From JACVRN01 sp036389255 (GTDB lineage Bacteria; Acidobacteriota; Blastocatellia; Pyrinomonadales; Pyrinomonadaceae): a stretch of DNA of 64,000 nt. Location of the stretch: the NCBI GenBank assembly GCA_036389255.1, contig DASVQI010000019.1:1-64000 (forward strand). The letters are read 5' to 3'. The notes beneath the pieces were generated by a model. That model saw only the letters and a list, made by a program, of their open reading frames with translations, searched no databases and was not told the origin of the DNA. Shown piece by piece: positions 20,016-30,900 of the stretch. A program made the translations under genes and the position numbers. Every line of letters begins with the position of its first letter. Within the stretch, counting starts at the first letter, position 1.

Positions 20016-21536
20016 TTATCTTGATACTTCCTGAACGGCCTCAACGTGATGAGCCATTATTTCCGTCATCAACTTGATTCGCGTTTGCAGTCCGGAGCGG
20101 CGATCCTGCAACATCACCTCTTCATTAACGCTGGTTCCAGGTTGGATTCCTTCTGCATTGAAGCGAAAGAGATAGACTCCTGTGCGAGCCTCATAGAATT
20201 CTACGTATCGCGTAATAGTCTCGGGGACTGAAGCAAATAGCTCGACTTCTTGGCCATCGCTCCTAGTAACCTCCAGACGAATTGTTTTATTGGAGCCCGA
20301 AATCAATTTCCCGAAATTCAGAACGGGCAGAGATTTTTTAAGATAGATTAAGCGATAAGGGATATCGGCTTGATACAGGCGGCGATTGGACAGATAGCTA
20401 TCTGTGATTAGCTTAATCTTTACCTGCCCTTCGTCACGACAAGGAAGATTTATGCTATCAATTGTGAAATGATGGGTGAACTTTGTTGGCTCAGAATCGG
20501 CCTCAAGCTGTAGGTCAATCATCTCCCCCGAATGGGCTAGCGCTATCATCCCATTCAAGACACCACACCCACGCGCTTGAACTTCCACCATTAGATGGGC
20601 ATCCTCTTTGCCCTGCATGAGGGCACCAAAGGAGGTGGGATAGTAGATTAACTCGGGAAGCACACCTGTACACATGGCTTCAATATTGACGCGGATGGTC
20701 TGAGCCAACTGTGCTACTTCAGTTCCGTCCCTGCAAACACTAACGTATAAGGCGGCTGAATTCATACCTTGCGTTATTTTAGAGGGCAGGAGCCTCAACG
20801 TTGTTATGAAAGTCTGCTGTGCAGGAAGTAACAGATAGGTGTCCGGCACAAGCCAGTCGGCATCGGAATCTAATCTCACAAGTAAATCAGATTTTTCCGC
20901 ATTATTATGTAGTGTTAGGTGAAGTGTGTACCGCGCTAATTTCAAAGGGGCGAAAACTCCATGCCCGCAGAGGAAAAGCTTTTGCGCATAGCGTGGGTCA
21001 GGAGCCACGCGCCCGTCAATCTCGTAGCCGAAGAGATATTCACCATCATCAATAGTAATGGTGGTATCGAACCTATTTTCACGCTGGGCGTCCATGACTA
21101 CGCGAGACTGCTCGCCTCCACTCTGCTTTCGCCATAACAAGGCTACGTGGCCTGCCCTCGGCGCTATGACCTCAAATGTCTGGTCTTGAAACAGGTCAAT
21201 GCTGTGGCTAATTATGGAGGATTCAATACTCAAAGCCGGAGGACTCTGCGGCTCGCTCTTTCCAAGGCCCGTTGAAGGTTCGTCAACCATAAGGGGTAAA
21301 TCTATAACGGGAGCGCCCCCTTTTTCAGTTTCAAGGATTTTCTCTTTTTTAGTAGCGGCTCCTGTGTGTGTGCGCCTATTCCCTTCCAAGGGAATCAACT
21401 TGACAGAGCTTTTTCGGGCCACAGGGGTATGCAACCGAGCATGCTCACGTTTAAGCCTTTTGAAGTTTTCGCTGTCGCTGCGACTCATAGCTTCAATGTT
21501 TTTCCATGCGGCTCTTTCAGCGATAGACTTTGACAC
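20016..21536 (-). CDS. Multi-domain beta-sandwich protein, CBM48/E-set-like
   Basis: About 506 aa from a GTG at 21536, overlapping the preceding gene by 20 bases; an in-frame ATG at 21488 is the alternative. No signal peptide or membrane span is visible. Residues about 115-185 (FEVIAPRAGHVALLWR, DDGEYLFGYEIDGRVAPDP) resemble the early-set/CBM48 fold of AMPK-beta and isoamylase-type proteins. The remainder (about 190-500) is beta-strand rich and looks like two or three Ig-like sandwiches. The first 100 residues are polar and probably disordered. I recognise no enzyme motif. Neighbours suggest a structural or adaptor role in the stator/tubulin assembly; the Hsp70 gene's N-terminus has similar beta-sandwich content. 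Confidence 0.7.
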   Translation of the reverse strand: MSKSIAERAAWKNIEAMSRSDSENFKRLKREHARLHTPVARKSSVKLIPLEGNRRTHTGAATKKEKILETEKGGAPVIDLPLMVDEPSTGLGKSEPQSPPALSIESSIISHSIDLFQDQTFEVIAPRAGHVALLWRKQSGGEQSRVVMDAQRENRFDTTITIDDGEYLFGYEIDGRVAPDPRYAQKLFLCGHGVFAPLKLARYTLHLTLHNNAEKSDLLVRLDSDADWLVPDTYLLLPAQQTFITTLRLLPSKITQGMNSAALYVSVCRDGTEVAQLAQTIRVNIEAMCTGVLPELIYYPTSFGALMQGKEDAHLMVEVQARGCGVLNGMIALAHSGEMIDLQLEADSEPTKFTHHFTIDSINLPCRDEGQVKIKLITDSYLSNRRLYQADIPYRLIYLKKSLPVLNFGKLISGSNKTIRLEVTRSDGQEVELFASVPETITRYVEFYEARTGVYLFRFNAEGIQPGTSVNEEVMLQDRRSGLQTRIKLMTEIMAHHVEAVQEVSR

Positions 21537-23664
21537 CGGCCTTACGCAGCAGGGTGTCCTGACCCTCTCTTTTTAGAATGAATCCACGCGTCAACACTTC
21601 GGCAATTTTGAGCCTGTCCTGCGGCTTGCCCGGAACCATCTCTACAAGCTCTTGCTCGCTGGTCTTGAAGCTCTCTTCCGGCTTTGGCACGATATCTCGA
21701 AGCCCTGCCTGCTCAAAAAGATGTTGCAGACTTTTCTCTAGCTCGCTCTGCTCCTTTCTCCCGAACCTCTGGTCGCAGATGTCCGTGAGATTGACGATGT
21801 CGGACGTAGCGAGGCTTTCCAATTCGTTTTCAAAATAGTTTTTTGGGTCGCTGAGCTTATCAATCTCACGCATCAATCCTTGTGCCAGTTCTTCCAGAAA
21901 GGTGCGGCGAGCACCCGGATGAGCAGAGACAGGTATGCGCAAAGTGGTTTTAATCTCCAACTGCCGACTTTGTAGTTGCGGCTGCAGCCCGCTCACCTCG
22001 GCAGCTATGACCTCTGCGTGCTCGGCCAGATGTCTGGGATTACTGCCATCCGTCTGTAACTCAGATATCTGCTCAACCACTCTCTTGAAGGCTACCTTAA
22101 TGGCCTCCGCTCTCTGCGCCAATTCCTGTAAGCCGTCCGTTTCGCGCGTAACCTCATTATGAAAGAAACCATTGAGCCGCTTCTCCAACTTTTCTATTAG
22201 ATTCTTAAAGCCATTTTCACTAAGCACATCCACTCTATTTTCTAGTGTCAGAGCCAACATGCGCGCGTAGAACAGGTCGTTTGCTCCTTCGTTTATGGAG
22301 CGCTCCGCTTGTTGTATGCGCGACTCCATTTGCTGTCGCGCTTGTGTAATCGCTTCTAGAATTTCAAAGAGTTTATGATGTTCATTCGTCACCTGCTCAA
22401 ACCGAGATTGGACGCCTGCTTGTTCCTCTTGATGGGCTCTCGATAAATCATCAATTTTTTTATTCAAGGTGACCAGACGCTCATCAATATACTGTCTTTG
22501 TGTCTCTAATTCTTTTAAGATCTCATTTTTCATCAGACCAATCTGATAAGCAACTTTAGGCTGAATGGAAGCATAAAGGTTATTGTCATTATGGCCCCAC
22601 TTAGTATCTAGGTCAGTTTTTAACTCTCCCCTCAAGGATGTTATTGATTTCGATATTTCTCCAGACATCTCTACTTTCAGCGCTTTTATTCGCTCTTCTA
22701 ATCCTGAAATATCCTCCGCACCAATTTTCGGCGTAGGGTTGGTTGTGGTGGAGGAGCGTTCTACCTTCCCGTCTATTACTGAAACAGTTGCTAAGGGCGT
22801 CTTAACTTGCAAAGAGGATTGTTGGTTCTGTTTTACTGCATTACCTTGCGATAAATTTTGGCCTCTTGAGAAATACCATTTTGTAAAGCGCTCCCTAAGG
22901 TTGGTTATTTTTATGAGAAATGCCAGCAACAAAATAATTATGACAGCGATAAAGATTGGAGATTTAACAATAGACAAAAAGAAAGCGGCATTGCCTGAAG
23001 CTTCAGGGGTAGGAGAAACGCTCGGAGTGGGAGTAGGTAGAGGCGGCGTTATCCCCCAGTAGAGCTTAATGGAAGAACTCGACGTTGGAGTGATAAGTTC
23101 TTTATTCCTGTTCGCCCATGCCGTTACTTCTTCTGCGGAATTAAAATTTCTAACAAGCTCCTCGCTCTTAACGACTCCCAGTTTAGGTAAAAGCTCTAAT
23201 GGAGAGATAGCTTTAGGGTCAATGCTAAGCTCTAGTGGCAAGTTATCTCTAAATTGATACCAAAGTCCCTGCTCTAGAACCTGATTATTCTCATATCCAC
23301 GTGGCTTACCTTTTACCTTGAGCGTGATGCCCTGCTGTAGCTTCTCGAACATAATGAATCGCCATTTTTTACCATCGCCTCGCACTTCAATAGAAGTGAC
23401 AGCACCTTCTGGGAACTTGTCACCGAACTTGTAGTTTTGCTGTTCCGGATTCGGTTTGCTCGCATCAATAATAATCACCTGAGGAACGGGCGGATATTGT
23501 GCTAGCACAGCAGTATTAAGGAGGATTAAAAACATTGCTGGCATGCACAGTAACAGAGCTTTGACGAGGCGGCTGATTACAGCCCCAATGACGCAAGAAT
23601 GCGTTTCAACATTCAAAGCCTTCTTGTTAACAAGATGTTTTTCTGAAAAGTGGCTCAATGTCAT
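21517..23664 (-). CDS. Membrane coiled-coil protein with C-terminal GrpE-like domain
   Basis: A 715-aa protein; ATG 23664 is favoured by AGGAGG six bases upstream. An N-terminal hydrophobic segment (about 32-55) looks like a signal or anchor. A soluble extracytoplasmic part (about 56-210) ends in a Pro/Thr linker, then a membrane helix (about 227-250) leads to a cytoplasmic coiled coil (about 310-600). The last 70 residues match the pattern of the GrpE beta-domain: GLRDIVPKPEESF, then EVLTRGFIL and LLRKAGVKVY, compared with the GrpE pattern of Gly-Val-x2-Ile-x-Pro...Glu-x-Phe, Val-x2-Gly-Tyr and LRPAxVxV. GrpE is the nucleotide-exchange factor of Hsp70, and an Hsp70-type ATPase is encoded two genes upstream. 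The GrpE assignment is my inference from motif pattern. Confidence 0.72.
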   Translation of the reverse strand: MTLSHFSEKHLVNKKALNVETHSCVIGAVISRLVKALLLCMPAMFLILLNTAVLAQYPPVPQVIIIDASKPNPEQQNYKFGDKFPEGAVTSIEVRGDGKKWRFIMFEKLQQGITLKVKGKPRGYENNQVLEQGLWYQFRDNLPLELSIDPKAISPLELLPKLGVVKSEELVRNFNSAEEVTAWANRNKELITPTSSSSIKLYWGITPPLPTPTPSVSPTPEASGNAAFFLSIVKSPIFIAVIIILLLAFLIKITNLRERFTKWYFSRGQNLSQGNAVKQNQQSSLQVKTPLATVSVIDGKVERSSTTTNPTPKIGAEDISGLEERIKALKVEMSGEISKSITSLRGELKTDLDTKWGHNDNNLYASIQPKVAYQIGLMKNEILKELETQRQYIDERLVTLNKKIDDLSRAHQEEQAGVQSRFEQVTNEHHKLFEILEAITQARQQMESRIQQAERSINEGANDLFYARMLALTLENRVDVLSENGFKNLIEKLEKRLNGFFHNEVTRETDGLQELAQRAEAIKVAFKRVVEQISELQTDGSNPRHLAEHAEVIAAEVSGLQPQLQSRQLEIKTTLRIPVSAHPGARRTFLEELAQGLMREIDKLSDPKNYFENELESLATSDIVNLTDICDQRFGRKEQSELEKSLQHLFEQAGLRDIVPKPEESFKTSEQELVEMVPGKPQDRLKIAEVLTRGFILKREGQDTLLRKAGVKVYR

Positions 23665-23714
23665 ATCCAACCTCCTACTGCTGAAACATCCTATGAGGCG
23701 CGACAGTGTTCAGG

Positions 23715-24977
23715 TTAAAGCACAAGGCCAGGCAGAATGAATTTCCTGCGTTCAAGAGTTTGATTGCCGGACACCGGCCCTAAGACTACCTCTCCGCTTC
23801 CGGGCGAATCGAATCTTAAGACGACGAGGATTAGAGGCTCCTTCTCGCGCGTAATCTTAGCCAGCGAGTCGCCTGTAATCTTCATGCGGCATAGTAGAAT
23901 GGAGTCTCTAACCTGTTCTCCGTAACCGCAAAGTAGATTAATGCTCAACTCCGGGCCCGGCTCCCCACTAATTTTGAAGGGCTGCGCAATTTGGTGCGGG
24001 TAAGTCTCGATTCCAGCCATCTCGTCTTTGGTCAGAAGTGGATGGAATCTTTGTTGGTCTATTTGAATTCCCACATTGAAGGCGGTTGCTATGTGATACT
24101 CGTCCGAAGCGGTCGTTTGCCCTTCGCAACATTGTGCTATGTAAGCTGCGCCTTTAATCTTTAACTTAGCTGTGCCGCCCGTGTAATAACGTTTCTTCGC
24201 AGTAGCTCCGGCAAGTGGCTCCAGACTGCTTATCAAACCTCTTCTGCCTTCTTCAGGTATGGAAGCGTTCTCTACAGAGATGATAAGAGACAAATCTTTT
24301 AGCCAATCGCTCTCGGCAAATCTTTCGTAAAGCTGGTCGCCGGATGTATGAAAGAAATCGCGTACCAGAATATGGTGGTGCGAAGCAGATTCCTTTGCAT
24401 AATTGAAACAGACGACCTCTATATTCTGCTCGTCATGAACCAGTATGAGGAGGATAGTTTTCATAGACGAGAAATCCATCTCGTCCAACTTGAAGTTCAA
24501 CGACCGCAAAAAGCCTATCACTAAGGCCGTAGCCTCATGTACATATCCGCAGATGGATACACGGTTTTCCCCCGCAGAGGCAATCCGAAAATTTTCAAGC
24601 AACGATTGCGTGGAAAGATGATGCGGGATGATATAGCCCACGTTTCGCTTTTCAGAATCTATCAACCCGTCACGGGCCAGAGTAGTGCATAAAGCGCTCC
24701 AGAGAGCGCTTGAGAGTTGAACCTGCAACTCTTCATCTTCGATACGCGGGAGCAACCTGTTCAGGCGATTGAAGACCAGAGTTTGAGCATCTGCCTTGGC
24801 ATCCGTCACTTCATCACCGGCCAGAGTGAGCAAGCCCGACGGGCTATGGCGAACAGCGACGCGAAGGGGGAAATTAAAATTTTCCGGGACAATGACTTTT
24901 CCAGTATCCGTGGAAGTAATACCTATCCGCGTCATCTCTTTTGTTAAGTCCGCAATGATGATCTGTTCTTGAGCCAT
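23715..24977 (-). CDS. Degenerate Hsp70/actin-fold protein (putative pseudo-ATPase)
   Basis: About 420 aa from ATG 24977, seven bases after the stop of the Hsp70 gene; a longer reading to 25025 would overlap that gene. No family is obvious, but the order of segments follows Hsp70: HEATALVIGFL (like HEPTAAALAYG), then LLILVHDEQNIEVVCFNY (where Hsp70 has its DLGGGT phosphate strand), then LKIKGAAYIAQ (like AVARGAA), then an NVGIQ and FHPLLTKDE stretch resembling the start of the substrate-binding domain (LGIE, LIPRNT). The glycine-rich phosphate motifs are missing, so it probably cannot hydrolyse ATP. It may be a regulatory partner of the neighbouring ATPase. This is inference; a structural search would settle it. 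Confidence 0.65.
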   Translation of the reverse strand: MAQEQIIIADLTKEMTRIGITSTDTGKVIVPENFNFPLRVAVRHSPSGLLTLAGDEVTDAKADAQTLVFNRLNRLLPRIEDEELQVQLSSALWSALCTTLARDGLIDSEKRNVGYIIPHHLSTQSLLENFRIASAGENRVSICGYVHEATALVIGFLRSLNFKLDEMDFSSMKTILLILVHDEQNIEVVCFNYAKESASHHHILVRDFFHTSGDQLYERFAESDWLKDLSLIISVENASIPEEGRRGLISSLEPLAGATAKKRYYTGGTAKLKIKGAAYIAQCCEGQTTASDEYHIATAFNVGIQIDQQRFHPLLTKDEMAGIETYPHQIAQPFKISGEPGPELSINLLCGYGEQVRDSILLCRMKITGDSLAKITREKEPLILVVLRFDSPGSGEVVLGPVSGNQTLERRKFILPGLVL

Positions 24978-24984
24978 TTGGTCT

Positions 24985-27846
24985 TCACACCCACTCAGCC
25001 TCAAACTCCAGAGGCTCATCAACACCAGGAATTCGCGCGACCAATTTGATGCTAAGGTTCGGCATCATCTCCAACATAATTTCCGCCTCGCGTAGTGCTT
25101 TCTCATTTATATGCTTGTTATGGCGGCGTTCCCACTCGGCTAATTTTGATTCAAGGTTGAAAGCTTTTAACTCTTTTATATGCTTGTTCTCTTCTCCGTT
25201 GATGTAGAGGGCAGTGGCCACCCCTGTATTTTCTAGAATCCTGAACTGCGTATCGCGGTAATCCAGACTAATGTCCGTCAACGGTCGCTTAATCCCATCA
25301 GCACCTATGGGTACGCCCGCCCCGATAATCTCTTTGAACACTCCATGTTCGGCAGAACCGTCATCCACTGCAATGCCAAGGCGAGAAGTTGTCGCGCTCA
25401 AAGTCACATTCTCTTCAAGGTCTATCCGGACTCCGGCGCGAGGCAGCCTAGATGACAATCTGCAAGCCCCTCGAACAACACACTCTTTAAGTTCGTGCGC
25501 GCGCGCGACCTCTGTTTTTGGGAAATGCTTTTTTATTACCTCAGCAACGATAGGCAAGGCGGAGGATTTACCTGACAGAAGAGTTACGTCTGGAGATGCG
25601 ACGCCGCAGTTTACAGCCCACTCTTTAAGTAACGAGATGAACGCTTCCAATCTGGGCCTTAGCTGGTCATCAATCGCGGCTTCCTTGGGCACTATGTCTC
25701 TGTAAATAAATTTCACATCATGTTTTACTTCATTGTCTAAGATGACGGTAGGCTGTAATTCTCTTGGCAGGCGAAGTTTTAAGTTTTCGCCGTCCACTAC
25801 CATTGCTTCCGCCGTTAATAATTTGTCGGCGTGCGCGTCTCCGAATGTCGAGATGGCGATTTTAGTAGCTTCAGCTATTCGACGAAAGAAGTTTCGATTC
25901 TGCCGAGCAAAAGTCTGACGGCGCGGAGCCTGAAAATTTTCAACATCAAACGGGATAATCGCGTTAGCGGCATTAGGATATCTGTCACTCAGCGCCTCTT
26001 CACAATTCTTATGCAGAAGCTTCATAACTAAATCAGTGACGTCCTCTCCGCCCAGCAATGGATCGCCTGTCGCGCCGATAACTTTGGGGGTGATAACTTT
26101 TATGTTTTGCGTAGTACTTTGGCTGTTCACAACGTGAAGCAGAGTAATGTCCGTTGTTCCGCCCCCAAAGTCATAAACCAGCAGATAATACTGGTCGTAT
26201 TTTTCAAGCACCTCTCTGTCTTGAATGAATTCTAATGCTGCACCAATGGATTCGTGAACAAGCTTAATCTTCTCAGGTGTGATTCCGCATGAAGAAAGCG
26301 CAGCCTTAAGGTCTTCAATCTGACGAAGCGAAAATCGAGACGGATGTGTAATGGTACAACTGCTGATACGGCCCTTTAATTTTTCTTCTGCGCGTTCGAA
26401 GATGCGTTTGAGAATATCTGCGGCAACTTCCACCGGAAGATAGCTGGTGCTTTTGCTTGAGTCTGCGTGAAAGATAATCTTATAAGGCTCGGTTGTGCCC
26501 AGGCGTCTTTTAACCTGTCTAACCGCACTGAATTTTGCTGAGGAGTCAAAGGAAAACTCGTATGCCCCGGCACCGATTATGTATTGCTTCTCATTGTCTT
26601 CGAATATGTTTTCGTACAGGATTGTTGAGGATGCAGTAGTAGGGTTAGCAGTGCTTGAATCATCTATTGGGATAAGGCCATGCCGGTTGCGCGCGTCAAT
26701 AAAAGCGCAGCAGGAATTCGTTGTGCCGAAATCTATGGCTAGAGTTCCCTCGAAGTCCGACATCTGTTGGACATCTACATCTACAAAAAACTCCTTTAGC
26801 CGGTCTTCTCCTGCGATATTGGTGAAAAATACAATCTTTGCAATGTTACTGCCCTCGCCTATCTCATCAGCCAGTGCCGTAAAAGTGAGTTGCAGGTAGT
26901 TGCCGCTAGTAATAATGATTGGGAAAGAGAACGGGACTGTCGGCTTTAGCCAAGTCTTATTGATTTTAATTTCGTGAATCTGTAGATCTGCCCGACCGGC
27001 CTCTCCCTTCTCCTCTCCGTTTAGCAGAGTGAGATCAATCTCGCCGCGCTTACCCGTAAAGACTTCTATCTTGACCCTGTTAGTCTCAAGCTGAAAATCC
27101 AGCATAGGCGGGTGGAAGCCCTTAACGTAAAAGATGTGCTTGCGCTCCGGGGTTAGCTCTGCATAGCGGACGACCAGATTGCCGACGAAGGTGACGGGGG
27201 GAGTCTCTTTGCTCCGCTCAATATGGTCTAGCAAGTATGGCTCATTCACTTTGAGCTTGAATTCCAACGGGATGTTGCTGCGCGCGTCAAGTTTATGTGG
27301 CAGGGATATCTTGTTGCTTAACTCCACGCTGGCCCATGGCACATCCGTTGTTAGCTCCTCAACCGTCACGATTCCGCGCGGAAGAGACAGATACCCGGCC
27401 ATGTGTTCCTCTGCAATACGGTCGAGGATAACCGTGAATTCATCCAGCGTAGCTTGAGGCGCGGGCCACGGGACTGCATCCAGCTTGATTTCATGCACGC
27501 CCAAACTGGAAAAGACAGCCACCCGTCCCTCATGATAATCGTCTGTTAAGCCGCGTGTATCTATTTCAAGCTCAACCTCAGCATGCATCCCGCTTTGCAG
27601 CTTTACACCAGTGATAGGCTTTCCCTGCACCTTAATCCAGGGATGCCGGGCTTCTACTCGCTCAAGCTCAACTGTTCCGATAGCCCCAGAGTGTTCGATC
27701 GTCAAGGTGAGCTTTGTGTCATAATCGCCCAGATAAACATGTGGCGGTTGAATAGACAGACGAATATCTATTAACGTCGCCCCGCACCAACTGCAATAGA
27801 CATCGTCTTCTATAAATTCCCAAACTTGGCAGGACATGCAAAGCAT
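24985..27846 (-). CDS. Zinc-ribbon/beta-sandwich/Hsp70 ATPase fusion
   Basis: A 953-aa protein. Cys3, Cys6, Cys18 and Cys21 form an N-terminal zinc ribbon. Residues about 30-365 are beta-rich and look like tandem Ig/MSP-like sandwiches. An Hsp70-type actin-fold ATPase follows (about 370-870) with LAIDFGTTNSCCAF (phosphate 1), VYDFGGGTTDITLL near 560 (phosphate 2), HESIGAALEF and LLSGKSSALPIV near 758 (adenosine motif). No normal peptide-binding domain with a lid is recognisable; the last part (about 870-953) is short. It therefore looks like a dedicated ATPase scaffold rather than a general chaperone. It is encoded between the tubulin-like gene and the degenerate Hsp70 gene. Confidence 0.88.
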   Translation of the reverse strand: MLCMSCQVWEFIEDDVYCSWCGATLIDIRLSIQPPHVYLGDYDTKLTLTIEHSGAIGTVELERVEARHPWIKVQGKPITGVKLQSGMHAEVELEIDTRGLTDDYHEGRVAVFSSLGVHEIKLDAVPWPAPQATLDEFTVILDRIAEEHMAGYLSLPRGIVTVEELTTDVPWASVELSNKISLPHKLDARSNIPLEFKLKVNEPYLLDHIERSKETPPVTFVGNLVVRYAELTPERKHIFYVKGFHPPMLDFQLETNRVKIEVFTGKRGEIDLTLLNGEEKGEAGRADLQIHEIKINKTWLKPTVPFSFPIIITSGNYLQLTFTALADEIGEGSNIAKIVFFTNIAGEDRLKEFFVDVDVQQMSDFEGTLAIDFGTTNSCCAFIDARNRHGLIPIDDSSTANPTTASSTILYENIFEDNEKQYIIGAGAYEFSFDSSAKFSAVRQVKRRLGTTEPYKIIFHADSSKSTSYLPVEVAADILKRIFERAEEKLKGRISSCTITHPSRFSLRQIEDLKAALSSCGITPEKIKLVHESIGAALEFIQDREVLEKYDQYYLLVYDFGGGTTDITLLHVVNSQSTTQNIKVITPKVIGATGDPLLGGEDVTDLVMKLLHKNCEEALSDRYPNAANAIIPFDVENFQAPRRQTFARQNRNFFRRIAEATKIAISTFGDAHADKLLTAEAMVVDGENLKLRLPRELQPTVILDNEVKHDVKFIYRDIVPKEAAIDDQLRPRLEAFISLLKEWAVNCGVASPDVTLLSGKSSALPIVAEVIKKHFPKTEVARAHELKECVVRGACRLSSRLPRAGVRIDLEENVTLSATTSRLGIAVDDGSAEHGVFKEIIGAGVPIGADGIKRPLTDISLDYRDTQFRILENTGVATALYINGEENKHIKELKAFNLESKLAEWERRHNKHINEKALREAEIMLEMMPNLSIKLVARIPGVDEPLEFEAEWV

Positions 27847-27951
27847 AATGCACTCAAGAAGCTTTTAATCAGGACTTGCTAACAGTTTGCCTAAACCTAT
27901 GGCATGCGCACAATCTATTGGTGAACCATCTCTTGCAACAGTAATAAAACG

Positions 27952-30900
27952 CTAACCGCCTGTCGGCTTTTTCCAGGATTCCATTCCAGCCAAGACGGGC
28001 AAATCGCCAACCCATTCCACTTTATTCTTGAGTTTTTTCTTAGCCCGCTCAGCTCTTTCATCATCCTTTCCGCCTTCTAAATCCAATGTCTCTGCCGCTA
28101 CACGATTAGGGCCAGTTAGCCTGCCGTAGATATCATTATTCTTCTCTTCCAGCAGCGTTAGCTCAGGGGAGCCAACCGTGAACTGATTACTGAAGCGAAG
28201 GTACTGGATAGTCCAATAATAGGCTTCAAGGTCTTCTTTACTGAGCGAAGTTTCGCGTTGATTAATAGCCTCTATGAAGCGGGGGCGCAGGGCATTATCA
28301 TTTCTAAGGACTTCGATTGCTTCACGTTTCGGGCCAATCGTTACGACTCTGAAACTTGGTGCTCCCAGACGGTAATTGTATAGAACTCGGCCTCTGGCTT
28401 CTGTCAGTCCCAGTATCTTCAGGATTGCGCCGAACAATAGAATTTCTCTGGACTCCTTAACTCTCCTGGCTTCATCGTCTTTATAGACCATCAGGTCTTC
28501 AAACTTTCCTTCCCAGGCTTCCGAGAGGTGCAATGGTATCTGATACTTTCTGTTAGTAATCTGGGCGTTACGTAATGCCTGATAGAAGTCGAAATAAGCC
28601 TTGTGACAATCCGTGGTGACAATCGGCAAGGCAGAGAGAGGAAAGGCATATGTCACAAGGTAAAGATATACTTCCCAAGGCTTATCCGTCGGTTGGACGT
28701 TGATTTCCTGTTCGGTAAATCCAATGCCCATCAAACGCCTTCGCACTTCTTCTATGAAACGCTCGTAGGGTTGGCCCTCGTCTTTGAATACGCCCAAGTA
28801 AGCACGTCTTTGAATTTGCAATGGGCGGCCACTCAGATGGGTTTCACGCCGAATCATTGGCATTGCCGAGCGCACCATTCGCTCTATGCTTTCGTTCCAC
28901 TTGTCGTTCATTTGTGAATGCTTCAAGACATCAATATTACGCGGATGCGCTTCGAAGTCATTCCAGAAACGGTTTTCAGAGAACTCGGCCAACAATCTTC
29001 TGATCTCTTTCTCGCCCTGTCGCGGGTGAATGTCTATGAGGTCTGTGAGAGTCGCATTTCCTCCAAAGTTTCGTTCTAGAAAACGCCTGTACTCTGCGGA
29101 AGGATTAACTTCCATAGACTGTTCGTTGATGTCTACGTCGAGCTTATAGAAGGTGCCCCAATCTTTCTCATAATCGAAGAAGCGTATGAAGAGAACCTGC
29201 TCGCTAAAGCTTACGAATTCTCTGTACTTATTTTCGAAAGATTTCACCAGAGTCGCTATGCTCTCTTGGAACTTGTCCATCTCCGGTCTTTTCTGTGAAA
29301 GGAAACGGACGCCTGATTCTGCTATCCGTTTTGTTTCCTGATAGAGCACTGTTGCGGCCCGTGCCAACGCATATTGCTCTTCAGCTTCATGCAACCGTTC
29401 AAGGAGTTTTCTGATAGTCCATTCTCTAGCCGCCAGCCCAGCGACGCCCAGACTACTGATTGCTTCCCGCAAATCTCTCAGAGCCACATTCTTCCGTGCC
29501 TCATATGCATCCGCGTCTGCTTCTGCGGCCCTTTGCCATTCGTCGTAAGTCGGGCTTACCCCCTCCCTCAATGGGGTATATAAGGCTCTTAAGTTCTCCG
29601 TCATGTAACGCAGATACCCACTGTCTCCAAGCACGGCCCTTAAACCTCTGGCATCGTTGTCGAGAGAAGAACTGAGCCATTCGAGCAACGTATTATTGAC
29701 ATCCTGTGAGACTCTACCACTGCTTTTGCGAATAAGGTCAATTGCGACTCCCCACTTCGTAGAGTCTGTGCCCCTAGTGTTGATGTATTGATCCTCGAAA
29801 GCCTTGAGGCTGGTTTCCAGCTCATCAACTTGGCTCCTGTCTCTAATTGTGAGGCCACGGAAAATTGCGGCCAAGGCAGTGCGTATGCTCTCTTTCCAAG
29901 CCGTACCGTACCTATTCTCAAGCCCGTGCGCGTCTAGTTGACGCTGGGCCATATCATCCAGCACATTCGTCATAATATGCGGGTCTTCAGTATCTCGATT
30001 GATGTATGCGGCAATTTCACTGGCTAATCTGGCCGCCGCCGCTCCCTTTAGAGCATCTAGCGGAATCTCTATCTTGGACATGCCAAAGGAGGCATAGCGC
30101 CGAGCGAACTCTTGTGGTAAGACGACCCCGCCGGAAGAAATATTGGCCCCGTGCACTCCGCTTAGATACTGTACGACGTTCGAGTAGTGTGAGCGCTTCT
30201 GAGTCGAGAAAGGCCCCGGCATGAAGTCCAGCAGAAGAGATTCAGCGACCATCGAAAAGATTTCATCCCGGCGATTCGGATCAAGTCCGATGCCGCCTTC
30301 ATTCTTCATCTCTTCGATATAAGCAATGCTGAACGGAGGGCCTTGAATTTGCAGGGGATGACCACCGTTCCACTCTACGTGATAATCAATGCTTTGGTCC
30401 TCATCCTGCTTCAGCCTCAGGGTATAGAACTCCAATTCTTTCAGGGCCGCATAAGCATTACCATAAGAGCGCTGGGCGACCTCGTCTTTGGCCGTTGTAT
30501 AAAAGACATTAGGCATGAAAAGGATACCGACAAAACGCTCTATCGGTATTCCTGCCTGCTGGCTTAGATATCTAAGGTAGAAAACTGTATCCAATACTGT
30601 TCCGCAACCTGTCCCACCCGCTAGCGAGCAGACGATAAAGACCTGCGGTTCGGGTATCAACTCCACTGTCCCCATTCTCCGATCTTGAAACAACTGTTTC
30701 GTGGCGTTGATTGCCTGCTGGGTGTTGATGCTATTGAGCGCGTCAGGGATGAGATTATTAATCCTGTTCCCGAAGTTATAAAAGAAGGTAAGCCTGCCGA
30801 CGGTTCGAACACCACCAGCACCATCAGAAATCTCAGTCCCAAAACGTTCGACCTCGGGATGCAGCCAGTTATGTATGTGCTCCCACTCTCCCCTATTGGT

